Below are positions 8,952 to 18,071 of a DNA stretch of 64,000 nucleotides, piece by piece. Source of the DNA: Ignisphaera sp. (GTDB lineage Archaea > Thermoproteota > Thermoprotei_A > Sulfolobales > Ignisphaeraceae); the NCBI GenBank assembly GCA_038735125.1, contig JAVYNU010000003.1:62001-126000 (forward strand). The letters are read 5' to 3'. Position 1 is the stretch's first letter; the number at the start of each line of letters is the position of its first letter. Below the pieces are notes generated by a model, which had not been told where the DNA came from, did not search any database, and saw only the letters and a program-made list of their open reading frames with translations. A program made the translations under genes and the position numbers.

Positions 8952-10131
8952 CAAATTAAGAGAAAAGGCATTAAAGGCACTGGATAAGCCGTCTCCATAT
9001 GGTCTAGACATAGATATATCCCAGTATCTTGAACTTGGGGAAGTTGAAAGTATATCTAAGGGTCTTCTTGATGTATCTAAAGCTGAGGAAGTTGGGGTTA
9101 ACTTAAATGCGAATGCCTTGTACATTCAAGTTGATCAAAGCTACTTTAAGTATTTGAGTAGAATCCCTGGTGTTGAGGTGTATAGGATTGAGGATTTCAT
9201 CGAGCAGAAACCTGATGAGGCAATGGAATTTGCTTGGAGGCTTGTTGACCCATCTACAGATAAATTTACGGCTTTAGCTTATCTTAGAGGTAGGGGAGGG
9301 TATTTCATAAGAGTTAAGAAAGGCAGTAAAGTTGACGAACCTATAATGGCTTGCTTGTATATGAGTTATAAAGGCCTTCAAGCACCGCATAACATTGTTG
9401 TTGTTGAGGACGGTGCTGAAGCAACTGTCTACACCGGTTGCACAATCGCTCCAGAGGTTCTAGGACTTCATGTCGGTATATCAGAGTTCTTTGTTGGTAG
9501 AAAGGCTAAGCTCAGATTTGTGATGGTGCATTCCTGGAATAAAGTTGCTCATGTAAGGCCAAGAACTGTTGTTAGTGTTGATGAAGAGGGGGAGTACATA
9601 TCATACTATGTCAATATATCGAAGGTTAAAACACTTCAGACTTATCCAAAGGTTTATCTCTCAAGTAATGCAAAGGCGTTCTTAGCATCTATTCTACTTG
9701 GCTTGGAGGATTCTGATATAGATGTTGGTAGTGCAGCATATATAGAGGGAGATGGGGCATCGGCAGAACTTGTTTCAAGAGCTATCGCAAGGGATGAGTC
9801 AAAAATTGTTATGAGAGCTCAAATCACTGGTGGGAGAATGGGCAAAGGTCATATTGATTGTAGAGGTCTTATGATGTCAAACAACTCGCTTATACAAACA
9901 GTTCCAGAGCTCATAGCTAAACATCCCGATGTGATCTTAACCCATGAAGCATCTATAGGGAGACTTGCAGAAGATGAGATAAACTATCTTATTAGCAAAG
10001 GTTTTTCTAGGGACGAAGCTATTTCAGCATTGGTGAGGGGATTTGCAACCATAGATATAAGTGACTTGCCTGAAAAGGTAAGGAACTATATAGAAACTAT
10101 AGAAAAGATTGTTTCAGAAAAAGCTCTATAA
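8929..10131 (+). CDS. sufB: SufB/SmsB-type Fe-S cluster scaffold protein
   Basis: The 400-residue protein has the SufB/SufD beta-helix core: HNIVVVEDGAEATVYTGC, then GHIDCRGLMMSNN with the conserved C-terminal HEASIGRLAEDEINYLISKG. It is the platform on which Fe-S clusters are built with SufC. Only one SufB/D-type gene is present and no SufS, SufE or SufU neighbours occur, fitting the minimal two-gene archaeal systems (described as SMS or minimal SUF). The gene starts inside sufC (23-base overlap), so the two proteins are co-translated. Confidence 0.87.
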   Translation: MDLKDWHSKLREKALKALDKPSPYGLDIDISQYLELGEVESISKGLLDVSKAEEVGVNLNANALYIQVDQSYFKYLSRIPGVEVYRIEDFIEQKPDEAMEFAWRLVDPSTDKFTALAYLRGRGGYFIRVKKGSKVDEPIMACLYMSYKGLQAPHNIVVVEDGAEATVYTGCTIAPEVLGLHVGISEFFVGRKAKLRFVMVHSWNKVAHVRPRTVVSVDEEGEYISYYVNISKVKTLQTYPKVYLSSNAKAFLASILLGLEDSDIDVGSAAYIEGDGASAELVSRAIARDESKIVMRAQITGGRMGKGHIDCRGLMMSNNSLIQTVPELIAKHPDVILTHEASIGRLAEDEINYLISKGFSRDEAISALVRGFATIDISDLPEKVRNYIETIEKIVSEKAL

Positions 10132-10251
10132 CATATTCAATTAATTAATTTTATATCCGTTTTATTTAGTAAAAAACTGCTTCACAAAGCTCATGTAGAT
10201 TTATTTTTTAGTTCAATAATTCTATAGATTGACGCTACTGAGGAGTGGGTT

Positions 10252-11514
10252 ATGCCTCTTGGACAACTCGTTATAAGAGAGATCAAAGCAATGATTAAGA
10301 ACCCTGCTTTTATAGCATCGCTAATGTTCATATTCTTCTTTTACGGATTCATTGGAGGGGTTACTAGAGCAGGTATTTCTCAAGCTGTGCAGGAAACAAC
10401 GAGACTAGATGTTGGGGTTGTGACTGAGGAGAATAATCAGTTTGTGGAACTTCTAATAAATAGGCTGAATGCGTCTTTAGGTGGTGGGATTAAGGTTTAC
10501 TCGTCTATTGACCTTGCATTGAACAAGAGTTCGTACGTTATAGTACTTCCAAGAGGTTTCACAGATAATGCAACTGTGGGGAGGCCTGCTATGATATGGG
10601 GCTATGCCAAAATAAATGATTTCTCTCAAATAAGTATACAAGCAAAGACTGGGATCCTTCAAACAATTGCATCAATATTGTCAAAGACTATTACACAAGC
10701 ACTGAGCATTTTAAACAATATTTCAATACCCCAAGAAAGACCTGTTATCATAAACCAAAATATAGTTGCTTTCGGGAAGGTGTTGAGCACACAACAAATA
10801 AATAGCTATATTCAGGTAGTCACAGCACTAATTTTCATTCTGTCTTTTATGATGGGTCTCACAACATCTTCTGCTACTAGCATCACAGCTATAGAGAAGG
10901 TTGAAAAGGCATTTGAAATGCTTCTTTCTCAGCCAATACCAAGAAGAGATATAGTAATTGCAAAAATCATTGGCTCTGTCGTCATGGCTTTTGTAACAGG
11001 TTTTATATATTTCCTAGCAATGTTTTTTATGATAGCCCAAATTTCGCAACCCATAGCTAGTGAACCAAATCTATTTGCAACATCATTTAACTTGACCATC
11101 TTCACATCTGATTTCATAGTTTTCGTAATAATATCACTTATCATAGGATTGATATACAGTGGCGCTATAGGAGTCTTGATAGGCTCTATATCATCTGATG
11201 AGAGGACAGCAGGAGTTTTAGCAATGCCGATAACGCTTCTATATTTCGGATTTGGCATTGCAACTCTATTCATTTCCATACCACTTAATATTACAACATC
11301 AATTTTATACGGCGTTTTAGTCGCACCAATGATATATGTTCTTGCCATAGCAAAACTATCTAACGCAATACAACTTGTGGTAATCTCACTTACATCCTCG
11401 ATAATAACATGCATTGTGATTATTGCTGTAGCAACACACATATTTAACAGCGACATAGTGATAACAGGAATAAGACTTTCATTTACACAAAGAAAAAGAA
11501 GCAATACATACTAG
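10252..11514 (+). CDS. ABC-2 type transporter permease, orphan
   Basis: The 420-residue protein has one N-terminal membrane span (about residues 20-40), a ~150-residue extracytoplasmic region, then about five spans. FEMLLSQPIPRRDIVIAKIIG is the cytoplasmic motif typical of NatB/ABC-2 permeases. Such proteins export small molecules, ions or lipids together with a separate ATPase, but none adjoins; the sufC ATPase upstream belongs to Fe-S assembly. A TATA-like GATTTATTTTT near 10197 and GGAGTG before the ATG support the start and an independent transcript. Confidence 0.75.
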   Translation: MPLGQLVIREIKAMIKNPAFIASLMFIFFFYGFIGGVTRAGISQAVQETTRLDVGVVTEENNQFVELLINRLNASLGGGIKVYSSIDLALNKSSYVIVLPRGFTDNATVGRPAMIWGYAKINDFSQISIQAKTGILQTIASILSKTITQALSILNNISIPQERPVIINQNIVAFGKVLSTQQINSYIQVVTALIFILSFMMGLTTSSATSITAIEKVEKAFEMLLSQPIPRRDIVIAKIIGSVVMAFVTGFIYFLAMFFMIAQISQPIASEPNLFATSFNLTIFTSDFIVFVIISLIIGLIYSGAIGVLIGSISSDERTAGVLAMPITLLYFGFGIATLFISIPLNITTSILYGVLVAPMIYVLAIAKLSNAIQLVVISLTSSIITCIVIIAVATHIFNSDIVITGIRLSFTQRKRSNTY

Positions 11515-11922
11515 AAAATCTCCTAATGAAAATCCAAAAGCTTATAAGGTAATACTGTTTTCACTTAATAAAGACAATGTTGTTTCTATATCCTTTATGA
11601 TGATGAACTTTTCGGGGAGCAATGAAAGATGATGTGGCGGTTACCCATCTGAAGACACCTATCAAGAATTCTCTAAAGCCGAATTAAGAAGATGATCCAT
11701 TTTCCGCACAAAGTAATATGATGTATCCAATAGATGGAGATTGCATTCTGAAAACTAAACTACATTCAATTTATTGTGTATATTGAAAACCTTTTATTTT
11801 TAACCATGTTTTTGATGGTGTAATTGCTCTATTTATATGTGGTAAAAGTATATTTGATAATAATTTTATATATCCTAACTTTTATATTTTAAGAAAGTCG
11901 TATCATCTTGGTTGTCCTATCT
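11515..11922. other. 408-base gene-free stretch containing one guide-RNA candidate
   Basis: Between the ABC-2 permease and the aldolase there is no convincing ORF. The segment holds the C/D box candidate at 11598-11655, and near its right end a TATA-like CTTTTATATTTTA (about 11879-11891) about 35 bases before the aldolase ATG. The bases 11685-11760 contain scattered GATGAT and CTGA words but not in valid spacing. Confidence 0.5.
11598..11655 (+). ncRNA. candidate C/D box guide sRNA
   Basis: Order on the plus strand: C box ATGATGA (11600-11606), a 15-base guide, D'-like ATGA (11622-11625), C' box GATGATG (11628-11634), a 14-base guide, D box CTGA (11649-11652). The total length of about 55 and symmetric halves are those of archaeal box C/D sRNAs that direct 2'-O-methylation with L7Ae, Nop5 and fibrillarin. 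D' differs from consensus at its first base. Targets were not determined. Confidence 0.65.
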
Positions 11923-12534
11923 ATGCCAAGCCTTGTCTATAATGAGGAGAAGATTAAGGAGGATATAGTCAATGTTATGAGAAACTTGTATAGAAGGGGT
12001 TTAGTATCCGCCTTATCTGGTAATGCAAGTATTAGAATTGCTGGAACAAACTATGTCTGGATTACTCCATCAGGAGTGTTCAAAGGCGGTCTTAAAGTAG
12101 ATGATCTTGTTAAGATTGATTTGAATGGGAATGTTGTTGAAGGTTCTAGAAAACCATCAAGTGAGTGGAGGTTTCATGTAGCCATATACAAGGCTAGACC
12201 TGACATAAATGCCGTTATTCATGCTCATAACCCTATAACCGTGGCATACTCAATTGCTGGTCTAAGACTTGATGAGTCTTTGCTTTCTGAGGTTATGATA
12301 TTCATAAAAAGGATTGAATATATTCCTTATGTGGAGCCAGGTACGGAAGCACTTGCAAGACTTGTAGGTGAAAAATCTGCTACTGGCTGTAATGCAATAG
12401 TCCTTGAGAAGCACGGTGTTATTGGCATGGGAAGAGATATATACGAGGCTGAGATGATTGTAGAATCTCTAGAGGATCTAGCATATGCCCAATTTCTATC
12501 TAGGTTAATAAGATTTTTGCATGAGATTCATTGA
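11923..12534 (+). CDS. class II aldolase/adducin family protein
   Basis: The protein is about 203 residues. Zinc ligands of the L-fuculose-phosphate/ribulose-phosphate aldolase family are visible in VIHAHNPITVA (two histidines) and in LEKHGVIGMG; the substrate-side SGNASIRI, WITPSG and PSSEWRFH are also conserved. The family cleaves or epimerises sugar phosphates using a divalent metal; the exact substrate cannot be told. The ATG at 11923 is chosen because the TATA box predicts a transcript start almost at this codon; a TTG five codons upstream has less support. Confidence 0.8.
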   Translation: MPSLVYNEEKIKEDIVNVMRNLYRRGLVSALSGNASIRIAGTNYVWITPSGVFKGGLKVDDLVKIDLNGNVVEGSRKPSSEWRFHVAIYKARPDINAVIHAHNPITVAYSIAGLRLDESLLSEVMIFIKRIEYIPYVEPGTEALARLVGEKSATGCNAIVLEKHGVIGMGRDIYEAEMIVESLEDLAYAQFLSRLIRFLHEIH

Positions 12535-12543
12535 TATCGAAAA

Positions 12544-13428
12544 TTAACTAAACAATATTTTTATCAATTCTTCGAATACACTGTCATACTCTATTTCACT
12601 TGCTCTAGGCCTTAAACTCAAAATATTATCGGGAGGTAGATGTTGAAGAATATTATATGTCCTTAGACCTGCCTCACTAAATCTCTTGATGTTCTCGAAT
12701 ATAATGTTCTTTACCTTCGCAATATCATTGTAAATAGCGACAGCCGTTGGCATAACAATAAAGATTCTCGTTACCTTATCTAGTAATTTGATGTATGGCG
12801 TTAGGGCATCATTAAAAGATTCCACTATGACGAAGTTCTTTCCTTGCAGCAATTTCAATAAACATTTATTAAGATCCTCTTCGACGCTAGCAGATCTCAG
12901 CTTTGCAATAAAGTCTTCAGCGCTTGCATCCTCTGCTTCAACAATAATCGAAAACTCCTCTACAATTCTCTGGATATGGGGCGATAATTTTGCTACATTA
13001 GATCTAAAGATGTAGTGTTTTGATGTGCCATACTCGCAATTGCTATATCTTGCCAATACCATTTGTCTAAACTGGTTACTCAAATCCTCTAGATAGGTAA
13101 TCAGATTTCTATTTAATATGTATCTCGTTGGATCAGGAGGCGCTAACATTATATCAATAGGATTCATAATCTGTGGTTTATCACCTAGTTTTAAATACGA
13201 GGTATATTTAACAACATCTTCGCCCAAAAGCATCTTAGCTCTCATACTATATTGAAAGACCTTGTATTGACTCCATAGATTGTGACCTGCAACAGGTTTG
13301 AAAACTGCTACACCATAACCTTTCTCTAAAATACTCTTGGCTAAACCTATTGCAAACCATGTCTTTCCCGAATCATACGTCAAAAGACCGGAAACAAGTA
13401 TTATATTTACTTTGTCCAATTTTCTCAC
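12544..13428 (-). CDS. predicted P-loop ATPase/GTPase, dethiobiotin-synthase-like fold
   Basis: The 294-residue protein begins with a strand and a P-loop-like SGLLTYDSGKTW (residues ~14-25), followed by an amphipathic helix and VAVFKPVAGHN. This is the layout of DTB-synthetase/MinD-type SIMIBI NTPases. Later VIVESFNDALTP could be the Walker B region. No biotin genes are nearby, so dethiobiotin synthase itself is not claimed. It is divergent from the ATP-cone gene, with promoters overlapping in about 60 bases. Confidence 0.5.
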   Translation of the reverse strand: MRKLDKVNIILVSGLLTYDSGKTWFAIGLAKSILEKGYGVAVFKPVAGHNLWSQYKVFQYSMRAKMLLGEDVVKYTSYLKLGDKPQIMNPIDIMLAPPDPTRYILNRNLITYLEDLSNQFRQMVLARYSNCEYGTSKHYIFRSNVAKLSPHIQRIVEEFSIIVEAEDASAEDFIAKLRSASVEEDLNKCLLKLLQGKNFVIVESFNDALTPYIKLLDKVTRIFIVMPTAVAIYNDIAKVKNIIFENIKRFSEAGLRTYNILQHLPPDNILSLRPRASEIEYDSVFEELIKILFS

Positions 13429-13487
13429 AATGTTTTGAAAAATTTATAATGCTTAAAAATTCTCTAAATATTCACGGGTGGAAAAAA

Positions 13488-13778
13488 TTGGGTATTACAG
13501 TTGTAAAAAGGGATGGATCTAAAGAAGAATTCATACCTGAAAAGATAGTTGTTAGTTGCTTAAAGGCTGGTGCAACAGTAGATGCTGCAAGAAAAATAGC
13601 TAAAATTGTTGAAGCAAAACTATTAGAGCAAAATGTTAATGAGATTAACGCTAGAGATTTGACCAAAATGATTTTAGAATTGCTACGAAGAGAAAATGAG
13701 GAATGGTACAGGAACTGGATAATATTTGACAGAGCTGTTAAGAAGAGGAAAACTGAAGAGGAGCTCGGAAAGCAGTAG
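13488..13778 (+). CDS. stand-alone ATP-cone domain protein
   Basis: From a TTG start at 13488 this 96-residue protein is just one ATP-cone: GITVVKRDGSKEEFIPEKI at the N-terminus, then helices ending in WYRNWIIFDRAVKKRK. ATP-cones sense ATP/dATP in ribonucleotide reductases and NrdR. GGGTGG lies just before the TTG, and a TATA-like AATTTATAA lies about 40 bases upstream, so the longer reading from an upstream ATG is less likely. No reductase gene is adjacent. It may be a nucleotide-sensing regulator, but no DNA-binding domain is visible. Confidence 0.7.
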   Translation: MGITVVKRDGSKEEFIPEKIVVSCLKAGATVDAARKIAKIVEAKLLEQNVNEINARDLTKMILELLRRENEEWYRNWIIFDRAVKKRKTEEELGKQ

Positions 13779-13799
13779 AGCTTTAATGTTGTAACCAAA

Positions 13800-13853
13800 G
13801 CATGATGAAGAAGAGCCGATATGATTGATGATTGCTTTATCCTCAGCTGAACA
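13800..13853 (+). ncRNA. candidate C/D box guide sRNA
   Basis: C box ATGATGA (13802-13808), a 12-base guide, D'-like ATGA (13821-13824), C' TGATGAT (13826-13832), a 14-base guide, D box CTGA (13847-13850). It starts about 20 bases after the ATP-cone stop on the same strand and may be cut from that transcript. D' departs from consensus in one base. Guide targets not determined. Confidence 0.65.
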
Positions 13854-13955
13854 TATGAATATAATAAACCTTATTTTTGTTTCATGAGGCAAATTACCTA
13901 AAAATCCAGAACAACCTTGCTTATACGGACTTCTGATGTAGGTGATACCTTGAGA

Positions 13956-14807
13956 ATGCTTTTTGCAGATGGGCATCTACATACAAATCCTATTAAAGGC
14001 TTAGGTGCTAAAACCATTGCAAAGAAATTCAAAGATGTTAATGGTTGGTTCATGGTTTTGGTTGGTCTATCACCAAAAAATTTAGGTTTTGAAATGAATT
14101 TTGATGGGTATGTGAAAAGCATTGAGGTATTGCTTAAGGAATGTGAAGTTGTTAGGAAGGAGGGATTAAAGGTTGCTTGTCTATCAGGCATACATCCTGC
14201 TGATATAGATGATTTAGTTGTTAGAAATCCAAGAAATGGTGAAAAAATCTTGGACTTGGCACTAAATATACTGAATTACATTGGTAAACTAATCAAAAGT
14301 GGTTTAATAGATGGTATTGGAGAAATTGGGAGACCACATTATAAAACAATTCCAGAATCTTTTATAGCAAATTCAATTATTTTGAAACATGCATTGGATC
14401 TAGCCAGAGATCTAAATTGTTTTGTACATCTTCATCTTGAGCAGGGAGGATACCTAACAGTTTTAGATATTGAAAATACTGTGAAGGAGCACAAGATTAA
14501 CAAGTATAAGATAGTATTTCACCATTCCGACATTCTAACATCAGAAGAGGCTTTAAAAAAAGGCTTTATTTTTACAATTCCTGGAAAATACCAAATACTG
14601 AAAGAAGCATTTAGAAGATTTCCGCCTGATTATATAGTTGAAAGTGATTTCATCGATGATCCAAAAAGACCTGGCGTATCTTCATACCCATGGCAAATCG
14701 TTGAAAACCAGCTGAAGTTATTAAATGAAAATGTTATTGATGAGAATTATCTGTGGAAGCTAAATGTTGATAATATTGCTAAGTTTTATAACGTCTCACC
14801 ACCTTAG
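13956..14807 (+). CDS. TatD-like metal-dependent hydrolase
   Basis: The protein is about 283 residues, beginning MLFADGHLHTNP; the H-x-H is the first metal site of the amidohydrolase fold. Further elements are SGIHPADIDD, DGIGEIGRPHY, FVHLHLEQGG, VFHHSDI and ESDFIDDPKRPG. These fit the TatD DNase/hydrolase group in a divergent archaeal form. The substrate is unknown. GGTGAT lies 9-10 bases before the chosen ATG; a TTG two codons earlier and an ATG at 13917 are alternatives. The neighbouring minus-strand transporter ends 14 bases downstream. Confidence 0.75.
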   Translation: MLFADGHLHTNPIKGLGAKTIAKKFKDVNGWFMVLVGLSPKNLGFEMNFDGYVKSIEVLLKECEVVRKEGLKVACLSGIHPADIDDLVVRNPRNGEKILDLALNILNYIGKLIKSGLIDGIGEIGRPHYKTIPESFIANSIILKHALDLARDLNCFVHLHLEQGGYLTVLDIENTVKEHKINKYKIVFHHSDILTSEEALKKGFIFTIPGKYQILKEAFRRFPPDYIVESDFIDDPKRPGVSSYPWQIVENQLKLLNENVIDENYLWKLNVDNIAKFYNVSPP

Positions 14808-14820
14808 CCTTAGAATAATA

Positions 14821-15987
14821 TTATAATATAAGAGGAATTGCTGTTGCTAAACCAATTATCATTGCTATGAGCAAGAATGTGTGTTGTCCTAAACCTATTG
14901 TAAGGCCTCCAATCAATGAGCCCATAATTGATCCAAGTTCTCTAAATATAAAGTATGTTGATGTTCCATAGCCTGCTTGTGTAGATATATAAATGTTGTA
15001 AAGGGTTATATCTAGTATCATGAAAAGCATTGATGATACTACTATGTATAACAACAGATGTAACACATTTGATATGAGACCAAAGCCTATTGTAAGAGCC
15101 ACTAAGCGCAAAAGAGATACTGTAAATGCGAATACACTACTCGAGAAATCTGCATTCCTTAGTAAGAGGTTTATCAAAGCAGATATTATGGCTGCTATCC
15201 CATATACCTTCCACATATCAGTTACCACAATCTTGGATTTTACAACCAGTGGTACTATGGTGAATATATAATCTCCTACTGCCACGCCCCCTGCTATAGA
15301 AATCAATACTTTTATAGGCGAGATGCTCTCTATACTGTCCCAAAACCTAGCAAATATTTCCACAGCTGTCTTTGGTCTATCTATATATAGCAAAGATGAT
15401 GAGGCTTTTATATAATATCCTATTCTATCCAGTATCTTATTTAATTTGTAGAATCTTCTTTCAAATGCTATGATTAGTGAAGGCATTAAAATAGCTGTTA
15501 TTGCAATACACAATAAAACTGCATAAAATATGTTAATAATAGATGCCACACTAAGTATAGATGCGATGACCAGAGTTGAGCCCCTAGCAATATTGCTTAC
15601 CACCCTGTTATATAATGTCATTCTATTCCATGAATCACTATCAAAACTTTCCAATGTTGTGACGCTTATAGCTAGATTTAAAGAGGCTATTGCAATAGCA
15701 TGCAATATATAGAGGAAGAAGCCTATAACGAAGCTGATGTTATTGAAAAAGTATGTTATGAGAGATACACAAAGCAATGTTATTGTGCAAAGCATTTTAT
15801 TTGATCCGTGATCGGCGAGAATACCTAGAACTTTGTTAGCAATTATGTATGCAATGCTCCACATAGTACTTAGAATACCTAGGTAGATCCCATTAACATT
15901 TAGAGAATATGCTATGTAAATAAATAAAAGGGGATCCAATGCAGACAGCATTCCATATGCAATTATTGATATGATGTGCCATGCCAA
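14821..15987 (-). CDS. MFS-type multispan transporter
   Basis: The 388-residue hydrophobic protein has about 11-12 predicted spans, with a cytoplasmic basic stretch mid-way (ERRFYKLNKILDRIG) dividing two halves as in the major facilitator superfamily. The GILADHGSNKML loop between spans 2 and 3 is the degenerate MFS motif. Substrate not identifiable. It lies downstream of a second MFS-like gene on the same strand (93-base gap). Confidence 0.6.
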   Translation of the reverse strand: MAWHIISIIAYGMLSALDPLLFIYIAYSLNVNGIYLGILSTMWSIAYIIANKVLGILADHGSNKMLCTITLLCVSLITYFFNNISFVIGFFLYILHAIAIASLNLAISVTTLESFDSDSWNRMTLYNRVVSNIARGSTLVIASILSVASIINIFYAVLLCIAITAILMPSLIIAFERRFYKLNKILDRIGYYIKASSSLLYIDRPKTAVEIFARFWDSIESISPIKVLISIAGGVAVGDYIFTIVPLVVKSKIVVTDMWKVYGIAAIISALINLLLRNADFSSSVFAFTVSLLRLVALTIGFGLISNVLHLLLYIVVSSMLFMILDITLYNIYISTQAGYGTSTYFIFRELGSIMGSLIGGLTIGLGQHTFLLIAMIIGLATAIPLIL

Positions 15988-16079
15988 TGTTATGACCCAT
16001 TCTCGTGTTTTCTAGCATTTAATAGTAAAAAAGGTTTTTACACATAAAATAATTCAAAGTAAGTCAAAAGTGACTTATT

Positions 16080-17273
16080 TCAAAGTTCAACTATATTCTT
16101 TCTGGCATAAAAGTATGTGACTAACCTTCCTAAGAAAGATAATACAAATACTGTATTCATCATTACAAAGCTTATTGACGCAACTGAGGCACCAATTTTT
16201 GATGCTATCCCTGCAAAAATGTTTGTTAAAATACCAAGCAGAGAAACCATGAATATTCTATGCTCCTTACCAAGGTATATATTGTAAATACCTGTTATTA
16301 GGTTAAAGGCCGACCAGCTAAAACCTGAAAATACATTTAACGCAATCTGCTTTTCCATAGTCGATGACATCAAGAATAATGCTGGCACAAGTGAAATTGG
16401 AATTATACTGAACATCATTATTCTCTTTCTAGAAATCCTATGCGATATTTTACCTAATACGTAATTCCCTAGAGCATTAGCTAGTGTGCTTGAAATGGTA
16501 TTTAAGGAAATCCAGTTTTCATTGCCTTTAAATACCTTTATTATGTAAAAATTCCATAAGGCATTAGGTAGGTTAACAAAGAATGTGAAGATAGACATGA
16601 ATACTATGTATCCTTTAATGGCGTCGCTATTGAGAAGCTCTTCGAATTCCTTGAATAACACAAAAATAGATAAATTTTTATTTTCCCTTTTGTTCAAGTC
16701 CTTCATGAGACATAAAACCGTTGCTGAAACTATTGCAGTAATAAGAGCTGTGATATATACCATTCTATATGCATAGCGAATGTCACTGAAATTGAATATA
16801 GCAAGAGAAATAGCCAGCGCTAACACAGATGATGCCAGCGTATAGAAATTAACCCTGCCAAAAATCTTAACAGCTTCTTGCATTGGTATCATATCGCCAA
16901 TTGTATCAACATATGCTAGGCCGCCTACAGCCCCTGCAAGTTGTGCAAGTGAAACAAAAAGATATATCAAATTTCCATTGATAACATCAGAAAATCCTGC
17001 TAATGCCCAAAAAAGAAGGTTTGCTGAGGTGAATATCTTCCACACAGTTACTCTTCCAGCTCTAAATTTGTTAACAATGTATGATCCCAAAACATTTCCT
17101 AGAGAAACCATTAACAGATTGAGCAAGGTTATATTTCCTAATCTATTGGCATTGAATCCTAGAGTCTTTATTGCATATGGTTGGTAGTATGTAATGGAAA
17201 TTGTTGTTGAGAAACTGTAGAAGATAGAGTGTATGACCCAAATTTTATAGAATTTAATCCATTTTCTCTCCAA
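16080..17273 (-). CDS. MFS-type multispan transporter
   Basis: The 397-residue protein has about 12 spans; the central loop CLMKDLNKRENKN separates two six-span halves, and ISHRISRKRIMM is a motif-A-like loop in the second half. It is divergent in sequence from the neighbour at 14821-15987 but of the same layout. Substrate unknown. It starts 38 bases downstream of the MscS gene and could belong to that transcript. Confidence 0.6.
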   Translation of the reverse strand: MERKWIKFYKIWVIHSIFYSFSTTISITYYQPYAIKTLGFNANRLGNITLLNLLMVSLGNVLGSYIVNKFRAGRVTVWKIFTSANLLFWALAGFSDVINGNLIYLFVSLAQLAGAVGGLAYVDTIGDMIPMQEAVKIFGRVNFYTLASSVLALAISLAIFNFSDIRYAYRMVYITALITAIVSATVLCLMKDLNKRENKNLSIFVLFKEFEELLNSDAIKGYIVFMSIFTFFVNLPNALWNFYIIKVFKGNENWISLNTISSTLANALGNYVLGKISHRISRKRIMMFSIIPISLVPALFLMSSTMEKQIALNVFSGFSWSAFNLITGIYNIYLGKEHRIFMVSLLGILTNIFAGIASKIGASVASISFVMMNTVFVLSFLGRLVTYFYARKNIVEL

Positions 17274-17311
17274 TTCGAATCCTCACTAATGTTCTTCTTA
17301 TTAATGTTTTT

Positions 17312-18064
17312 CTATGCCTTAATTCTTGCCTCGGGAATTGCTGCTCGAACTTCTTTTTCTAGTAGTGTAACAATCTTTTCTAGTTTCCTATAGTTAATAA
17401 TGCGTATTTCCACTATGAATATAGATGATTCGCCCACGGTTCCAGCATAGTTAATTTCTGGTTCTGTAACCAATTCTTCTTTGATTTTCTCTATTGCTTG
17501 TTTAACAATTTTTTCTGCATATTCAACATTGTATGATGAGGGTATTAGTATTTGAAGCCTTGTTAAAAGTCCTAGCATTGTTAGCCTGTTTGTTACAATA
17601 CTGTTCAATATCTTTGAGTATGGAACAAAGACTTTCTCAGATTTTGCTGTTTCACCCCAGATTCCAAGAGCGCCAAAGTCTAGTACATGAATGTTCTGCC
17701 CTTCTATTTCAATCCAATCACCTCTTCGTATAACACCATGGTATCTCACGTAGATCTCTGCACCAATATTTCTAAGCACGTCATTTAACATAACCACTAT
17801 TGCTATCCCTATTACTAGAAGCAATATAGAGAATATTTGAATCTCTGGAGCAATTATGTTGGCAGCAACTATTGTAGCAACCAAGTATAAGAAAAGCTTT
17901 AGAAACTCAGCAAGGCGGGCAATATACTCTGCTTCAGCTCCTTTAAAGAATATTTGCAGTAACTTGGTTAAGAACCTCGTTAAGGCATAGACTGCTACAA
18001 TTACTATTACTGCTGCAATAATCCTGTAGATTAGTGGCAATAACGCGCTAAATAGTTCGTTCAT
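17312..18064 (-). CDS. MscS-family mechanosensitive channel
   Basis: The 250-residue protein has three N-terminal spans (about residues 8-28, 50-70, 75-95) and then the MscS beta domain: RRGDWIEIEG, GIWGETAKSEKVFVPYSKIL and N-S-I-V-T-N. The C-terminal alpha/beta domain follows. MscS channels open on membrane tension to release solutes during osmotic downshift, plausibly including the di-myo-inositol phosphate whose synthase is in this window. It is the last gene of a tightly packed operon with an RCK protein 7 bases upstream. Confidence 0.85.
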   Translation of the reverse strand: MNELFSALLPLIYRIIAAVIVIVAVYALTRFLTKLLQIFFKGAEAEYIARLAEFLKLFLYLVATIVAANIIAPEIQIFSILLLVIGIAIVVMLNDVLRNIGAEIYVRYHGVIRRGDWIEIEGQNIHVLDFGALGIWGETAKSEKVFVPYSKILNSIVTNRLTMLGLLTRLQILIPSSYNVEYAEKIVKQAIEKIKEELVTEPEINYAGTVGESSIFIVEIRIINYRKLEKIVTLLEKEVRAAIPEARIKA

Positions 18065-18071
18065 GATCTAT

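Noticed and set aside
11686-11752. Second C/D-like arrangement upstream of the aldolase (GATGATC ... ATGATGT ... CTGA)
   Set aside because: C box is not consensus and the last guide would be 23 bases long, outside the usual range.
12544-13428. Calling the P-loop protein dethiobiotin synthase (bioD)
   Set aside because: Only the fold-level start is similar; key substrate motifs and biotin neighbours are missing.
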